Part shown: positions 51,737 through 64,000 of the stretch, in pieces | How the letters are laid out: every line of letters starts with the position of its first letter | How positions within the stretch are numbered: the first letter of the stretch is position 1 | Assembly: GCA_003260075.1 (NCBI GenBank) | Contig: QLIY01000007.1 | Span: forward strand, 62,001-126,000 | Length of the DNA: 64,000 bases | Source of the DNA: Phallusia mammillata | Taxonomy: Eukaryota > Chordata > Ascidiacea > Phlebobranchia > Ascidiidae | Reading direction: 5' to 3' | Translations under genes and position numbers: made by a program | Notes under the pieces: generated by a model | Database searches by the model: none | What the model was told of the DNA's origin: nothing | Seen by the model: the letters and a program-made list of their open reading frames with translations, nothing else

Positions 51737-52499
51737 TAGGTTCGTGACAATTGATATACAACCCACTGGAATTCGGGTGCGAAATTAGACAAACACACCC
51801 TCTTCTCGCTAAGACAATAAAGTTAACCGACAGTGTATAAAAATCTATTTTGCAAAAATTCGAAAGTTCTGCAATTGAAAATTAAGCAATTTTACAACAA
51901 AATCACCATGTATGGGACAACTAAGTAACAAAAACAAACAATTTGGTGACAGCAAGTATCAAACTTTGCAGCAAAAGCAACTATGTGATTGACCTGGTTA
52001 ACCATTCGGAATTACATATTGCACAAAACGATTCGGCATCAAACAGTAAGCAAAAAAACAAGACAGGGTAAGCGCCGGTCCAAAGTAAAGCCACAAGGTG
52101 TGCTAAGTTTCGACCGCAAACGATTCTAGTCGGCTTGTTGCGCATGATTTCTCTAGTAGAGGCGGCATTGGTCCTGTTTTCACGCCTCTTCAGGCCTACC
52201 ACGCAACAACACCAAAAAGAAACAAGAGACAAATAGAAGACAATTCAAGAAACGTGCGAATCTGTTTCTTTTTTTACGCGAAACACCTATATTGTGACTT
52301 CAATTGTTTGTGGTCTCCATGTGGAAGTCCACTGCGCATGCGCACTAATTCCGCCCCCATTACACATGCGTGAACGCTGTCTAACAAAGCGGCCAAATAA
52401 AGTCTAACTTCAACGGCGTAGAGTTTCAACCAATGCTGCAAATGGAACCGTATAAGTGCAAAAAATGAAGCGTGACAACAACAAGGGCACATTCAATGT

Positions 52500-55339
52500 T
52501 CACTGAAAACGTCAAGCAATCATACCATACCCGAACCTCAAGAAAATAGCATCTAATCAAAACGCCATAACGTAAACACAAAGTGGACTTCAGTTAATAA
52601 ATTATATTCTTGATTTTTACGCGAAAACAATTTCTTTACTGCAAAAATTCGTTTCAAACTAATCCGAAACAAAGTCAATTAACACAAAAAACGGTGTTAA
52701 TTGATTATTTATTATCAAAACAAGCATAAAAAGTTGGGTTGTCAAGACGGTTTAAAATGCAAGAATGGCTCGTTACCCCGATGGTATTCAGCAGTTGATT
52801 AGAAACCACGACGGAGACATTTTTTAAACAAACTAATCTCTAAACTAAAAACAAAACCATTAAACAAAACATATGATCAAAGTCTAAACGAGTAACGCTC
52901 ATCCAGCAGTTTTATTATTATCGACGTTCCGACGTCCTATATTTATATGAAAAGTCGTTTACATTTGTTTAGCAAGCTCACATATACCAAGGAATAGGTG
53001 ACAAATAACGTTCCTGCCAGATTTATGTTAGAAAAATAAAATTAGCCAGTAGAACAGTCATGGAAAAATATGTTTGTCCCCCATAAGAAAGGCCATAATA
53101 CCCAATACATAGCCTAAATATGGTCAAGCTAGAATGTTTGCGGCAATTGAAGGCATGAATGCACACTCGCGTGCAATGAAATAAACGTAGGGAGAATGGA
53201 TTCACCAGTAATAGAGCACCTACATAGGAATTGCCCCGTCATTGCAGATCAATTGGGGCGTAAAGGGAGAATGCTCAGTAAAACCAAGAGCACGGTTTCG
53301 CTGTCATATACCCGGTACAGCTGATGGCTACGGCGATGCATGCTTTGCTTCACGCAACAACACAGTCGGCGCGCAGACAAGGACAGATTGTTCGGCGTCG
53401 TTTTGCCGGCGCGATTTTGAAAAGGTCCTATCGGTTTCCCGGGGCAACCATGCAAAACCGAAAAACGTTTGCAAGATATATGTGAGCGTTGCAAAGCATT
53501 TTTTGCCACGATGCACAGTGAATGTTGAAACAATTTATATTATTAAAACTCTCACTTAAATATCTCACTTACAACAAAAGAAGACTCATACTGTACATAT
53601 TTGTTAATATTTTTTAATAATGATTGTTTATAATCTTGAAAACACTCGAGCTGTAGATCAGGCGGGTTTTCCGTGTCGGGTTCAGGCAAAAGTTTAGATC
53701 AAACAGGTTAATTCGGACCTAACTTCACATTCAGTCACATTGGGGGAATTTAATTTAATTTACTACTCGGCCTGCAATTCGAGCTGATTTTGAAACGAAT
53801 TCGGATCCAGGAACACTTAAATCTTTGATTCTGGTGGGAGGCAAAGCAAATGATAAAAAACTAACAATTTATGGCCTACACTAAACATAGTGAAATAGTT
53901 TTATGTGGTTTCAGGTCTGATGTACGTACTATGTTTTGATGGTTTGTATTTGTACATAAACATCTCAAAGTGCGGCTGGAATCAGTCTGTACCAACAAAA
54001 AAACCAAATTCTATATGAATAATGTACTGACGGTGCCAGTATAGGCGAACTGAATTGTACGTTTATTTTAACGTACCCACCGATCCTTATATGCAGGTAA
54101 ACCGTTTTCTGGCGTGGGCATGGATCAAAAAATTTACATGTTCACATCATAGAACAACCACATCACAATTGACTTTTTGTACCACATCAAATCGTGGAAA
54201 AACGTATTGAGAAATTTGAAAGTGTTTTTCACACTAGCAAGGTGATTTCCTTCCCGCAGTTGTAGATGAAAAACCACAAAATGCAGCATGTTTTTGTCAC
54301 AGTCCAACCCACAACATTCGCATCCAATACGGTTAAAATCACGAACAAAATCAACGGGACTTTCTAAGGTTCCGAGAGATTGGGAAACATGTTCTTTGCT
54401 GTTACACGTGCGCACCACAAACATAAGCCCGACGCGGGATTACTTAAATCGTCCACAAATCCGCGCTCGTTTCCAGTTAAAAATCAGGGATCGGTAAATG
54501 TAATCCCATTCAATCCACCTTAGTTAATCCCAGACAACACCTGGTGACGAACCAATGATTTTGTGACCTTTGGCTGCGCAACGTACATGAGTGATAGGTC
54601 AAAATCGCCCTGTGAGGCTAAAGGATGGACGTGACGTGTGGTGGTACGGGCGCTGGACTACAATGCTTGTGACAATGACCGATTGCGGGTGGTTGGCGTT
54701 AAGCACGTGCCGTAGTGTGATAAATATGTTACGCTCTTTGGTGAACAAATAGAAACGCAAACAAGTTGAAACTGAAATTAAAAGTTATTGTTTACCCCAA
54801 AATTTACAACTTAAAATGATAATCAATTTACTGAAAGTCTAACCCCTTATTCTAAAAAAAAATTTTTTGTTTATTTCAATCAGGATTTTTACAAGCTTTA
54901 CAAGCTTTCTGTGCGTGTTACCAAAAACAAACTTGTAGGCAAAAAGTAATAAAACCATCCGTAACATAAAACTTTAACACCATCTTGGCTACTTTTTTAC
55001 TTATGTTCTTATAGACAGGTAAAAAACATACAACAATATATAGGCGAACAACAAAATTGCAAGACTTGTCGTATACCTTTGGAAATCACCATGAATAAAA
55101 AATCGATATTTCCAAAGACTTTCTTGTAATAAATACGAAAGCGACGGTGTCCATATAGGGCAGTGACATCGGTAGGAGGACAAAGTATCACACTTCAACA
55201 TAAAACCACCGATATGACGCTGGGAAGCCGCAGAGATGAAGGTGCCAAGCACGAAACCACAATTTTCTGCGAGGATTCGGGCGAAATGAAAAGTTCAACA
55301 TTCGATTTGTGTTAATTCTCGATCAACAAGGTCGAACTG
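52500..55339. other. Stretch without recognised gene
   Basis: Besides the decayed element at 52.9 kb, overlapping open frames at 53242-53559 (+) and 54134-54424 (-, 96 codons, Cys-rich GCECCGLDC) have no known motif. Confidence 0.25.
52898..52960 (-). mobile_element. Decayed relative of the 22.1-kb hammerhead element
   Basis: Shares the terminal GCTCATCCAGCAGTTTTATT and a GACGTCGGAACGTCGAT remnant of the core. The CTGATGA segment is not recognisable. Confidence 0.45.
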
Positions 55340-55540
55340 CGTTTTACCACAAACCACCACTCACACCACCTCCCTTTAGGTCTTTTCTACTCGAATCTAA
55401 ACCGAATAAAGGTGCGCTTTGGAGTTTTGTAATACCCCCCCCCCGCGTTTTACCACAAACCACCACTCACACCACCTCCCTTTAGGTCTTTTTTACCCGA
55501 ATCTTAACCGAATAAAGATGCGCTTTGGACTTTTGTAATG
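55340..55540. other. Allele-overlap join: 95-bp repeat
   Basis: 55340-55434 and 55445-55540 match around ten C (55435-55444). Confidence 0.75.
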
Positions 55541-55807
55541 AGATAAAATCAAGTTAGGGCATCAGATGAGAAAAGTCATAAACTTTCGACAAGAACATTA
55601 TACATGGTCCTGACGAATTAAATTTACCACAGCGATAGTTTGCACGACAATTGCATGACTCACGACACGGTGTTGTGACGTATTGAAGGTCAACCGCAAG
55701 GTCACAGACATATGAATTGGCGGCTGTTAGAGTTGCATCCATCCGTATAATATTCCACATTACCGAAAATACCCGAAATTATCTAGGGCCCTTATCTTTG
55801 TCTATAG

Positions 55808-56024
55808 CAGTGGTTCTTAACCTTTTTTCCTTGCTGCACCCCTTTCAAATCACAAACCAATTTTCGCACCCCCTTTCAAATCACTAACCAATTTTCGCTC
55901 CCCCTTCTGTAATTGCTTAAATAGAATAGACCTAACCAACCTTAATGGGTCAGCATCCCCGCACCCCCTAGGAACAGTTCTCGCACCCCTTGGGGGTGCG
56001 TGCACCCCAGGTTAAGAACCCCTG
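55808..56024. mobile_element. Short hAT-type element with perfect 8-bp target duplication
   Basis: The ends are CAGTGGTTCTTAACC and GGTTAAGAACCCCTG, flanked by GTCTATAG on both sides (55800-55807 and 56025-56032). The interior is C-rich, with short internal repeats (CACCCCCTTTCAAATCAC). Confidence 0.85.
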
Positions 56025-56543
56025 GTCTATAGTATCTAGTTTGAAAAGTTAAAACAGTTGTGTTTTTTCACAATGTACCAAAAAAGCAAGAAAATTAAAC
56101 GTCCAAAGACGTTCACAAACGGTGTAGAATGCACCAATGTTCACCACGCTGCTTCAAAGAGAAGCATCTAAAAACTCTAGTACCTAATACAAAAGATGCT
56201 GTAAAAGTATATATTTTGTCTTCAGAAATATAAGTCATTTTTTCACTTTTAAAATAGTGTTTCCTAAATTTATCAAGTCTATAAAAATTTAAAGCCTATC
56301 TCTAAAAGTGTGTTTGGTGCTGCGTAAAAAAACTTGCCGCCGTTTTTAACACGCAATAGCCATTGGCCAAGTACGTAAACAACCATTTAAAGAAAATAGT
56401 AAAACCGGGTCACAACAAAACAAAGTCTAATGTTCGTTCTCAACTCCGCAGCCAAGGTAAATAAACATGACAAGCAGATTAAACCAAGACAAAGGCTGGT
56501 ACTTGTAGTTGCCCGCAGGTTGTGTTAGGACTTGCTGCTGTGG

Positions 56544-57021
56544 CCCCCCCCCCCCACTGTCATTATATGCCGCGATGGCGCAATATACGCTCGAACTGTG
56601 AGGCGTGCGGTTTAAAGAGTTGTACGCTGGCTGTCAATCAACAGACATTGTGACATGAATAATGTTAAGGTGGTAAATAACGTGGACACGGAGTCACTTG
56701 TGGTCTACCCCCCCCCCCGTCTGCAAGGAGAAGCTCTAGTGAAGGTTACTAAGTGTCACCGAAAACACACCTTGCCTCTGATTGGTTAGGTTTACCCACG
56801 TGGTCGATGTGATTGCGGTTAGACTTGCGAGATGTGTTTACACTTCGGGTGTTGTGCAATAGGGAATAAAACTGTCATTATATGCCGCGATGGCGCAATA
56901 TACGCTCGAACTGTGAGGTATGCGGTTTAAAGAGTTGTACGCTTGCTGTCAATCAACAGATATTGTGACATGAATAATGTTAAGGTGGTAAATAACGTGG
57001 GCACGCATTTACTTGTGGTCT
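56544..57021. other. Island between two C runs, allele of the downstream sequence
   Basis: 56556-56707, bounded by C runs 56544-56555 and 56708-56718, matches 56872-57021. Confidence 0.75.
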
Positions 57022-57118
57022 CAAGTGCTCCTGTCAATTAAAATGTTCAAGTTATTTTGTTAAATGTAAAACACGCAACCACCGTAAGAACGTAAAACCA
57101 GTTTTGGTTGAAAGTAAT

Positions 57119-57218
57119 GTACGATTCTATTTGAATAAGTTGAACCTAGATCAATTTTCGTTAAAGCAATCATGATTCTATTTGAATAAGGTGAACCAAG
57201 ATCAGTTTTCATTTGAAC

Positions 57219-57313
<95 letters not shown>

Positions 57314-57475
57314 TATGATTCTATTTGAATAAGGTGAACCAAGATTAATTTTCGTTTAATAAAATGTATGATTCTATTTGAATAAGGTGAACCAAGGTTA
57401 ATTTTCGTTTAATGAAATGTATGATTCTATTTGAATAAGATAAACCAAGACCAATTTTCGGTTAAAGCTATGTGA
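57119..57475. repeat. 51-53-bp minisatellite interrupted by a 93-base C run
   Basis: Units start with GATTCTATTTGAATAAG at 57123, 57174, 57317, 57370 and 57423. The C run 57220-57312 lies inside the array, where a collapsed tandem repeat would leave a gap. Confidence 0.85.
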
Positions 57476-58049
57476 CAAATTGGACTTACAACTAAGATCG
57501 CTTCACACCCGAAATCAAAACTAAATACAAAGTGCTGATGTACGTTTTGTTTTCAACATCTTAACAACAAATACAGGGCCTCGAAAGCCAACAATCCAAC
57601 TTAATACAAAAACAAAGTCCAACATCAGCTGGAATAGGATTGGATTTGGTGTAAGAAGCTTATTCACACACTCAACCACTGAAGCCTCACAGTAGGATAA
57701 TGAACAAAGGCCAATTCGGCTTTAAAGGGCAACCTAGCCACCAACGACAGCTGATTTGTGGGTCACGTGCTCTGCGGCAAACAACCATCACGTCGCGTTA
57801 CTTATACGGCCTTGGAAACGGATAAATAAGGCCATCGTCGCGGATTAAACATTGGAAAGACGTGTTACAAAAAGTTGCCAAAACAGGATCAAGTCTCTTG
57901 CGGTCAAGACTTTGTTTGTTTTCAGTCAATAGGGATTCGAGCGAATGCTGAACAAGTTTTTCTGGTTGTTTTCCACCACTTATGGCCAGGCGTCCATGGC
58001 GTTAGGCCCTTATTCAATGACAAATTGAGTTCGAAGAAAACGTTACCCT

Positions 58050-58859
58050 ACCCAAAGACCGGATTACAGTGGGAGGGACAGATAATGCATTTGGCAACAC
58101 TTCCTTAGTACGAAGGACGTTTTTTTATGAAAAAAAACAAAACTACAAGATTTTTCCCTATTTGGTTTTGAGTTAATGATTTAGCACCAAGAATAACAAC
58201 AGCGATTATCACAAAGCTTGCCGTACAACAGAGGTTCCCAACCTGTGGTTCAACTGGCAATTCGCCTGCGTTCGCCTAAAGCAGCGGTTCCCAACCTGTG
58301 GGTCGTGGGCACCACATTCCTTCCCTTCATTGTTTGTTAAAGTATGTAAAGTAGTAACTACATCTGGGGTGGATCTTTAATTTTCGAAGACTTAACTGTT
58401 TTCACAAAATGCTAATTATTGTCTTGTATTACGTAATAATACTGCATTTCCCCCCCCCCCCAAAGACCGGATTACAGTAGGAGGGACGGACAGATAATGC
58501 ATTTGACAACACTTCCTTAGTACGAAGGACGTTTTTTCTGAAAAAAAACAAAACTACAAAATTTTTCCCTAGTTGGTTTTGAGTTAATGATTTAGCACCA
58601 AGAATAACAACAGCGATTATCACAAAGCTTGCCGTACAACAGAGGTTCCCAACCTGTGGTTCGGCTGGCAATTCGCCTGCGTTCGCCTAAAGCAGCGGTT
58701 CCCAACCTGTGGGTCGTGGGCACCACATTCCTTCCCTTCATTGTTTGTTAAAGTATGTAAAGTAGTAACTACATCTGGGGTGGATCTTTAATTTTCGAAG
58801 ACTTAATTGTTTTCACAAAATGCTAATTATTGTCTTGTATTACGTAATAATACTGCATT
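58050..58859. other. Allele-overlap join: about 400-bp repeat
   Basis: 58050-58449 and 58462-58859 match around the C run 58450-58461, including the left part of the hAT-type element. Confidence 0.75.
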
Positions 58860-59673
58860 CACATAATCATAATCATCTAGTCAGAACCTGCCAACTTGTT
58901 TTGTATTCTCGCGATAATATCACTATCCTCTAATTATAACTTAATAGTCAACAGAACTATAATTTAATTTGTAAAAATTCAGGCTGTCAATGATGCATCG
59001 AAAGACAAGTATTAGGAAAAGAAAGTATAATGAGAAATAAATTTTGCGGTATTTAGAAGTCAATTTTAATGTATAGCCTACTAATTTTATCCCTGGGGTC
59101 ATAGGCGCCGTATAGGCGGTGGCTGGGTGGTGGCGGCGGAGTGGTGGCAAACACCGTGGATATTTGGGTTTGTTTGTATCGGTATCTTACGAAACACCGT
59201 AAAATCTGAACAAATTTGGGAAAAGTTTTGCTTTTGAACAAGCGTGCTGACGAAAAAGCAACTAGTTTGGTTGGTGCCTCACTTGTACGACGTCAAACAC
59301 ACAATTGTTGGCAGTGAATGATTGGCCACTATGGTGTACAATGCGATTGTTCTGTAATAAATGGTCACTTTGGGTGATACAAAAGCAACGACTTGACGAA
59401 ACTGTTTCTAAACATTGCTAAACCAAAAAAACGTTACTGTTCCAAATCAATATTATTTTAAAAACAATTTTTTGTTAAAATTGACGAACTTTGCTTTTTA
59501 TTAAAAGTATATTGGGCTTTGAGTTGGAGCTCGTTTGGCTGCACGCATTAGTGACGTCATAATTTAAATCCACCACCTTGCATTTTTGTAAAACTCGGCG
59601 CCTATGCGTGGGGTCACTGCAACTTGGGAACTGTTTTAAGGGGTCGCGGCACCAGAAAGGTTGGGAACCGCTG
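58693..59673. mobile_element. hAT-type element with perfect 8-bp target duplication (981 bp)
   Basis: The ends are CAGCGGTTCCCAACC and GGTTGGGAACCGCTG, flanked by GCCTAAAG (58685-58692 and 59674-59681). Another left-type end (CAGTGGTTCCCAACT) begins at 59682, directly after the target duplication, so a second element probably landed there. A truncated copy of the left end is at 58285-58449, cut by the C run. Confidence 0.8.
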
Positions 59674-60515
59674 GCCTAAAGCAGTGGTTCCCAACTCGTT
59701 TTAGACAATGGACCACTAGCCCCAATGAAATTAACCTATGGACCACTTCATTGTTGAGAAAAAACTACAGTGAATTAAATATATATCCTAGTAATTTTTC
59801 CTTGGGGTCACCGCAACTTGGCAAATGTTATCAAGAGGACACGGCACCAGAAAGCATTGGTACGCAAAATAACGTTGGATACAACGAAATGCTAACATAC
59901 GAACACATCTAGACCATACAGTGTCGCAAAAAAACAATTCAATCATGACTAGCAACATGATAGGCGGAGCGGGTCGCCGGCATGTGCACGCATGCGTGAC
60001 CGACACCGGCGGTTTGAAACGCATGAATGTACTTCAGGAGGTTAGCTTGCAGCGCAATGTTCTGCACAACCCGAAAAGCTAAGAAAAAAGTGTCCGATTT
60101 TTGGAATGCATTAAAAAATGTAAAATGTGTTTTGGATTACAACTTTGTTTTGAGAACGAAGAACTCAACCATATCCACCTGAACTTTACACTTAAAAAGG
60201 TATTTCGGTTCGTTTCCTTTGACATATAATTCGAAAACCTACACCAAATATAGTTTCGTGGGGCCTGTGGTTTTTAAATACAGAATGCGCTAATTTGTAA
60301 GATTATACAATTACGGTGACTGCGTTGAGTAATAGCGGTTTGCAGCAAACCCTTTCACATGACGCACAAATTTTGTCATATCGAGGTATTGTCTCAGTCA
60401 TAGAAATAAGACTGGAGACTTCAACAGAGAAGATGGTTGCTTACTACTGTTACAATGAGCATAAAAACTCATCTATGGCCCCTATTACGGGTAAAGTTAG
60501 TCACATATGTTTGAT

Positions 60516-60666
60516 AATTTAATCATAAACAAAACTGCCAAAGTACTGGTGTACATAGAATACATCATGCATACGTTTCAACAATATCTGTTGTCGTCAT
60601 CAGTGCAGGTTGTGATGTATTCTATATACGCAAGCACTTTGGCAGTTTTGTTTATGATTAAATTAC
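60516..60666. mobile_element. About 150-bp inverted-repeat element; the arms extend hammerhead stem I
   Basis: The arms 60516-60567 and 60613-60666 are imperfect reverse complements (both carry AAAACTGCCAAAG on opposite strands). They continue the ribozyme's stem I outward, leaving only the core in the middle. No coding sequence is present. Confidence 0.6.
60558..60622 (-). ncRNA. Hammerhead-ribozyme-like motif at the centre of an inverted repeat
   Basis: On the minus strand: CTGATGA (60603-60597), a stem-II region with AACA/TGTT pairing, then GAAACGTA (60579-60572) with predicted cleavage after the A. Stem I is TGCA 60607-60604 with TGCA 60571-60568, a small internal loop, then ten pairs between 60622-60613 and 60567-60558. 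Stem III is the self-complementary ACGT. Stem II is imperfect, with extra nucleotides next to the core, so activity is uncertain. Confidence 0.6.
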
Positions 60667-61103
60667 TTTTGAAGTCGGTGTATAGTGTTCCTATGTTTAA
60701 TAATTGTTGTAACACAAAACACAATATTAACAACTTTATCGGTTTAAATGCAACAGTTAAAACAAAACAGTTTCCATCTGCGCCCCACTTAAGGCATAGA
60801 GAAACAGCACGAGCAATGAGACCGGTCGACGGGCGGCAGTTTTGTCACGCATGGGAACACAGATCCAAAAGATACCTGGCAAGTGGACATGCATTGACAG
60901 CTGGCCCTTAACATTCTTGCACGAACGGAATGCGACAAAAACGACCGTCGCTTTGGAGTTCTTTCCCGCAACTGTTACGTCTGTCTATTTTTTAAAGTTT
61001 GAAGCACTCTTTTTTGACCAAACAGGTGAAACAAACCAGCGTTGGGCGTAAGAAAACTAGGGACAAAAACAATATGTTTCATAAGTTTAGTGATGAAAAT
61101 AAC

Positions 61104-61205
61104 GGCCCAAATCGAAGTAAAAAGCGAGATGCTTTATTGTTCAAACACTGCGGCAAATGCTCATGTCATAATCAGTGGTGTGAGAGGCCACATCAGTTAC
61201 ACTCG
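61104..61205 (-). mobile_element. Decayed relative of the 35.1-kb hammerhead element
   Basis: The minus strand reads CTGATTA and GCCGCAGTG where the intact copy has CTGATGA and GCCGAAACG. The flanks GATGTGGC and TAAAGCATC are shared. Confidence 0.5.
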
Positions 61206-62441
61206 TAAAAATTTAACTTATGAACCTATATATATGCAGTGTTCCAAATATGTTACCTTCATGAAAGAGGCTATAAAAATAATTGAAAACTGTGCTGCCT
61301 ACCACTTAGTATCATTTTGGGGCCATAACATACACAGTGAAATGTTCCGATATATCGCCAGACGGCCCTATGATACCAACGGCTACAAAGTCACATGAAA
61401 AAGGAGACAATAAATGAAACATTCATTCCACCAAGCGATTCGCTATTGCAACAAACTTTGTGGGGAGAAATTGAAAATACAAAAATGCTACATCATCATG
61501 TTGAACATGTTGTAAGCATTTTTTGCGTTCACTAATTGATCGAAAGCCAATTAAGAACGCATGATATTACACATCTATAAATCAACAACGCCTCTTCGGT
61601 AACAACACGTCAGCAATTTGGAGTTGCATTTTGAGATGACGTCATACGTTAAAAAAACGCAAAACCTCGGTCAAACTGCATGGCCAATCAAAGAATGCAT
61701 TGTTTGGAAGAAAATAAATACAATTATGCGTATGTTGATATTTTGTTTCATTCTGGTTTGTGGCTCTTTTAATATGGGTAAAATGTTAGCCGACAAAAAT
61801 AACTAGAAGTTACTTTGAAACACATGTTCTGAGCAGAGTAAGTTTTTAAATACTTTGTAACTAATCACTGATGAAAACAAGAAACTCGGACAGAAGGTTT
61901 TGAACACCAAAACACCCAAAAGATTTATCTTTACAATTACAAACAATAACGTATTTTCCACACAGCAGGAATTCCCATAATCCACAAAGCGTGGTTCAAA
62001 AACCGTTACCTAGCGACCGTGCAAAGTGGTGCAGAGCACTCGACGTAACGTGCGTGCGAATGGGTCGCAGTCAATTCGGGGTTAAAGGTCACCACAAGAC
62101 ATTGAAACCGGCACAGATCTTGAACTCAGTTGCCTTCGGAAAAGTTCACAGTCTGCTGGAAGCGTAACAAACGTTGGCACACTTGCTTTCTAGGGCATAC
62201 GAGTTTGGGTTTGCAGGGGCCTTATTGTCATGCCCGGATGTAGGTTTAAATTCCGCGCGTGTCTCCGAGAAAAAAGAACAAATTGTATTGAGGATTGGCA
62301 ATGGCGTTTAGGCCTATATTTCTCCGCCTTTCCGATTGATGATTACTGTCTTTGGTGAACGTATGAACAGGATTTTTTTGGATTTTGGTAATATGCTGAG
62401 CAGGATTTTTGTTTTGTATCTTGGTCACTATATCCCTACAC

Positions 62442-62916
62442 CAGTGGTTCTCAAAGTGTGCGTCGCGACGCCCTGGTGCGTCGTTTCAATTTTCCAAGGG
62501 CGTCGTAGAATATTTCCGTTTCGTGACTGAACTCAGTTTATCTCATAAAAATGAGGTTTCAGTGCGGTTAACGTATCTACGTCCAAATACTTTTTGCGTA
62601 GAGTGCGGATTGACGTAAATTTACCTCAAATGTTTTTGATAAAAAACGCGGCTGTCCGTTAATGTACGTCGAGACCAAACAGTACAAGTAGCAAGTGCGT
62701 GATTGACAATTGCCGGTCGCACTAAAAGTGTTGAGTGCAGTTTTATAACTTTGTCGAAAAACAGTTAGGCTAAAATTGTTCTCTAAGTGCTGTTTAATAG
62801 ATTTAAATTAACTGTTTATTGATAAGTTTCCTCATTACCTTTTATTTGCTGGTGCGTCGCAAGTCCAGAAAACTTTTCCAGAGGCGTCGCAACAAAAAAA
62901 AGTTTGAGAACCACTG
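62442..62916. mobile_element. hAT-type element with perfect 8-bp target duplication (475 bp)
   Basis: The ends are CAGTGGTTCTCAAAG and TTTGAGAACCACTG. CCCTACAC flanks both sides (62434-62441 and 62917-62924). Same family as 30755-30957, inserted in the opposite sense. Confidence 0.85.
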
Positions 62917-62954
62917 CCCTACACATACACATCACATTTATTCATGATTGATTT

Positions 62955-63040
62955 TTGATATCACCGATGATGGCATAAGTATTTGCCGAAAAGTTTGCAT
63001 TATAAAGCATGTCGCTTTTTACGTCATTTTGGGCCGTTTT
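62955..63040 (+). mobile_element. Decayed relative of the 35.1-kb hammerhead element
   Basis: The plus strand reads ATATCACCGATGATGGCATA, then GCCGAAAAGTTT and ATAAAGCATGTCGC. One core base and the stem III differ from the 35.1-kb copy. Confidence 0.5.
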
Positions 63041-63123
63041 TTCCTCATTAAACTTTTTTTAACTTAATATTTTAATTTTCTAAATGAGAAAGAGAGACTA
63101 CACATAGAACAAATTTTGGTGAA

Positions 63124-63227
63124 CTAACTCAAAAAAGCATTTAATGGTTTGAAGTTATGAACGACGGTAACCCCCCCCCCACTAACTCAAAAAAGCATTT
63201 AATGGTGTGAAGTTATGAACGACGGTA
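63124..63227. other. Allele-overlap join: 47-bp repeat
   Basis: 63124-63170 and 63181-63227 match (one substitution) around ten C (63171-63180). Confidence 0.75.
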
Positions 63228-63404
63228 AACGCACTGATTGATGAAAAAACAAGTATTAGGGTTTGGATTTTTGCCTCGAACACTTATAGACGAGGTTCAA
63301 TATAAAACACATTGACATAAAAAAACAAAAAACAAAAAAAATATCATCAATTTGAAAAACCTAAACATACAACCAAACTTAACGGCATTTTTTTCTACTT
63401 TTTT

Positions 63405-63508
63405 TACGGGGTTCGAACCCAGGACACTCTCGGGGACGAATTCCGATCATGTTTTTTATGTCTGTATATGGGTCAGGCGCGCCAGACCATTCGGCCAAGT
63501 TTCTGTCC
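63405..63508 (-). repeat. tRNA-Leu/Ser-like sequence, probably SINE-derived
   Basis: The minus strand has TTGGCCGAATGGTCTGGCGC (D-arm/A-box type) and GGGTTCGAACCCCG (B box and T arm) with a long insert between. The acceptor strands do not pair and a T run follows. Confidence 0.4.
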
Positions 63509-64000
63509 CAACTTAACGGCATTCCTATTAAATCTGGGCTCACGTACATACAGCGCACTCAAGTGTCGAAAATAGCTTACATGATCACAAATATGATTTA
63601 CAACCGGTCAATGATGCACAGCATTCACCATAGCGCCACTCTCTAACCACTTCCATCAACAAGAACGAACGCAACATGCCAGAGAAGAATCACTTGCGTT
63701 TGCAGATTATGTTTTGACCCCCGTGGACATTGCGACATGCGGCCATTTGTCACCTACCGCTGAGACAACGTCTTGATTTCGCAACGAAGACTTTGGACTC
63801 TAAAGCAGGCGAAAATACAGTTTATGGCCTCTAAGAATTTCGCGCCTTGTACTCCAAGAGTGTTAATCAGCGAAATTGTTCGGATCAATCCAATTAGCTG
63901 AATGATGACGAATTAATACCCCAACTTAACAGGGCTTATAACAAGGAATAAATGCTATATGAGTGGTTTTCTATACAATGCTATTGCCGTTAAGCAAAAA

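Overview
This window is eukaryotic nuclear DNA, AT-rich and rich in repeats. It most likely comes from a tunicate (ascidian-like) chordate. The reasons are small GT-AG introns, the clear animal genes OPA1, ZC3H3, one small Maf and one large Maf, very high allelic divergence, and many short hAT-type elements. The species cannot be fixed from sequence alone.

Layout. 1-6.1 kb: gene-poor, diverged repeats. 6.2-9.8 kb (+): an intronless mitochondrial dynamin OPA1, broken by three allele-overlap insertions. 10.3-11.8 kb: a long C run, a hAT-type element with an 8-bp target duplication, tRNA-like repeats. 12.0-13.0 kb (-): an intronless orphan seven-helix receptor-like gene, with part of a second allele at 13.7-14.0 kb. 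14.5-16.7 kb (+): a four-exon small Maf bZIP gene. 17.0-20.7 kb (-): a 17-coding-exon ZC3H3 gene, tail to tail with the small Maf. 21.4-25.9 kb: a long G run, a hammerhead-ribozyme element, gene-poor sequence. 26.1-28.6 kb (+): a three-exon large Maf. 28.9-64 kb: mostly repeats, with three weak unidentified spliced-gene candidates (32.6-34 kb, 44.4-45.5 kb, 50.1-50.3 kb), further hammerhead elements, hAT-type elements, minisatellites and a GC-rich island.

The small Maf - ZC3H3 - large Maf block recalls the human 8q24.3 arrangement, where MAFA and ZC3H3 are neighbours. It may be an ancient chordate linkage. Small and large Mafs dimerise through bZIP domains and share MARE-type DNA sites; ZC3H3 acts in poly(A) mRNA export and 3'-end work; OPA1 remodels the mitochondrial inner membrane.

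A second theme is technical. More than 20 runs of about 10 C or G sit exactly between two near-identical copies of the flanking sequence, and six longer runs (31-96) interrupt genes or repeats. In OPA1 the paired copies differ only at silent sites, and cutting the overlaps restores a single 962-codon frame. In ZC3H3 a run replaces the codon for a zinc-binding His. The runs therefore look like gap filler between overlapping allelic contigs, not biology.

The most interesting biology is a set of at least four hammerhead-ribozyme-like motifs (22.1, 30.3, 35.1, 60.6 kb) with several decayed relatives. In three of them the core is followed directly by a self-complementary ACGT stem III, the dimer-type design known from Penelope-like retroelements.
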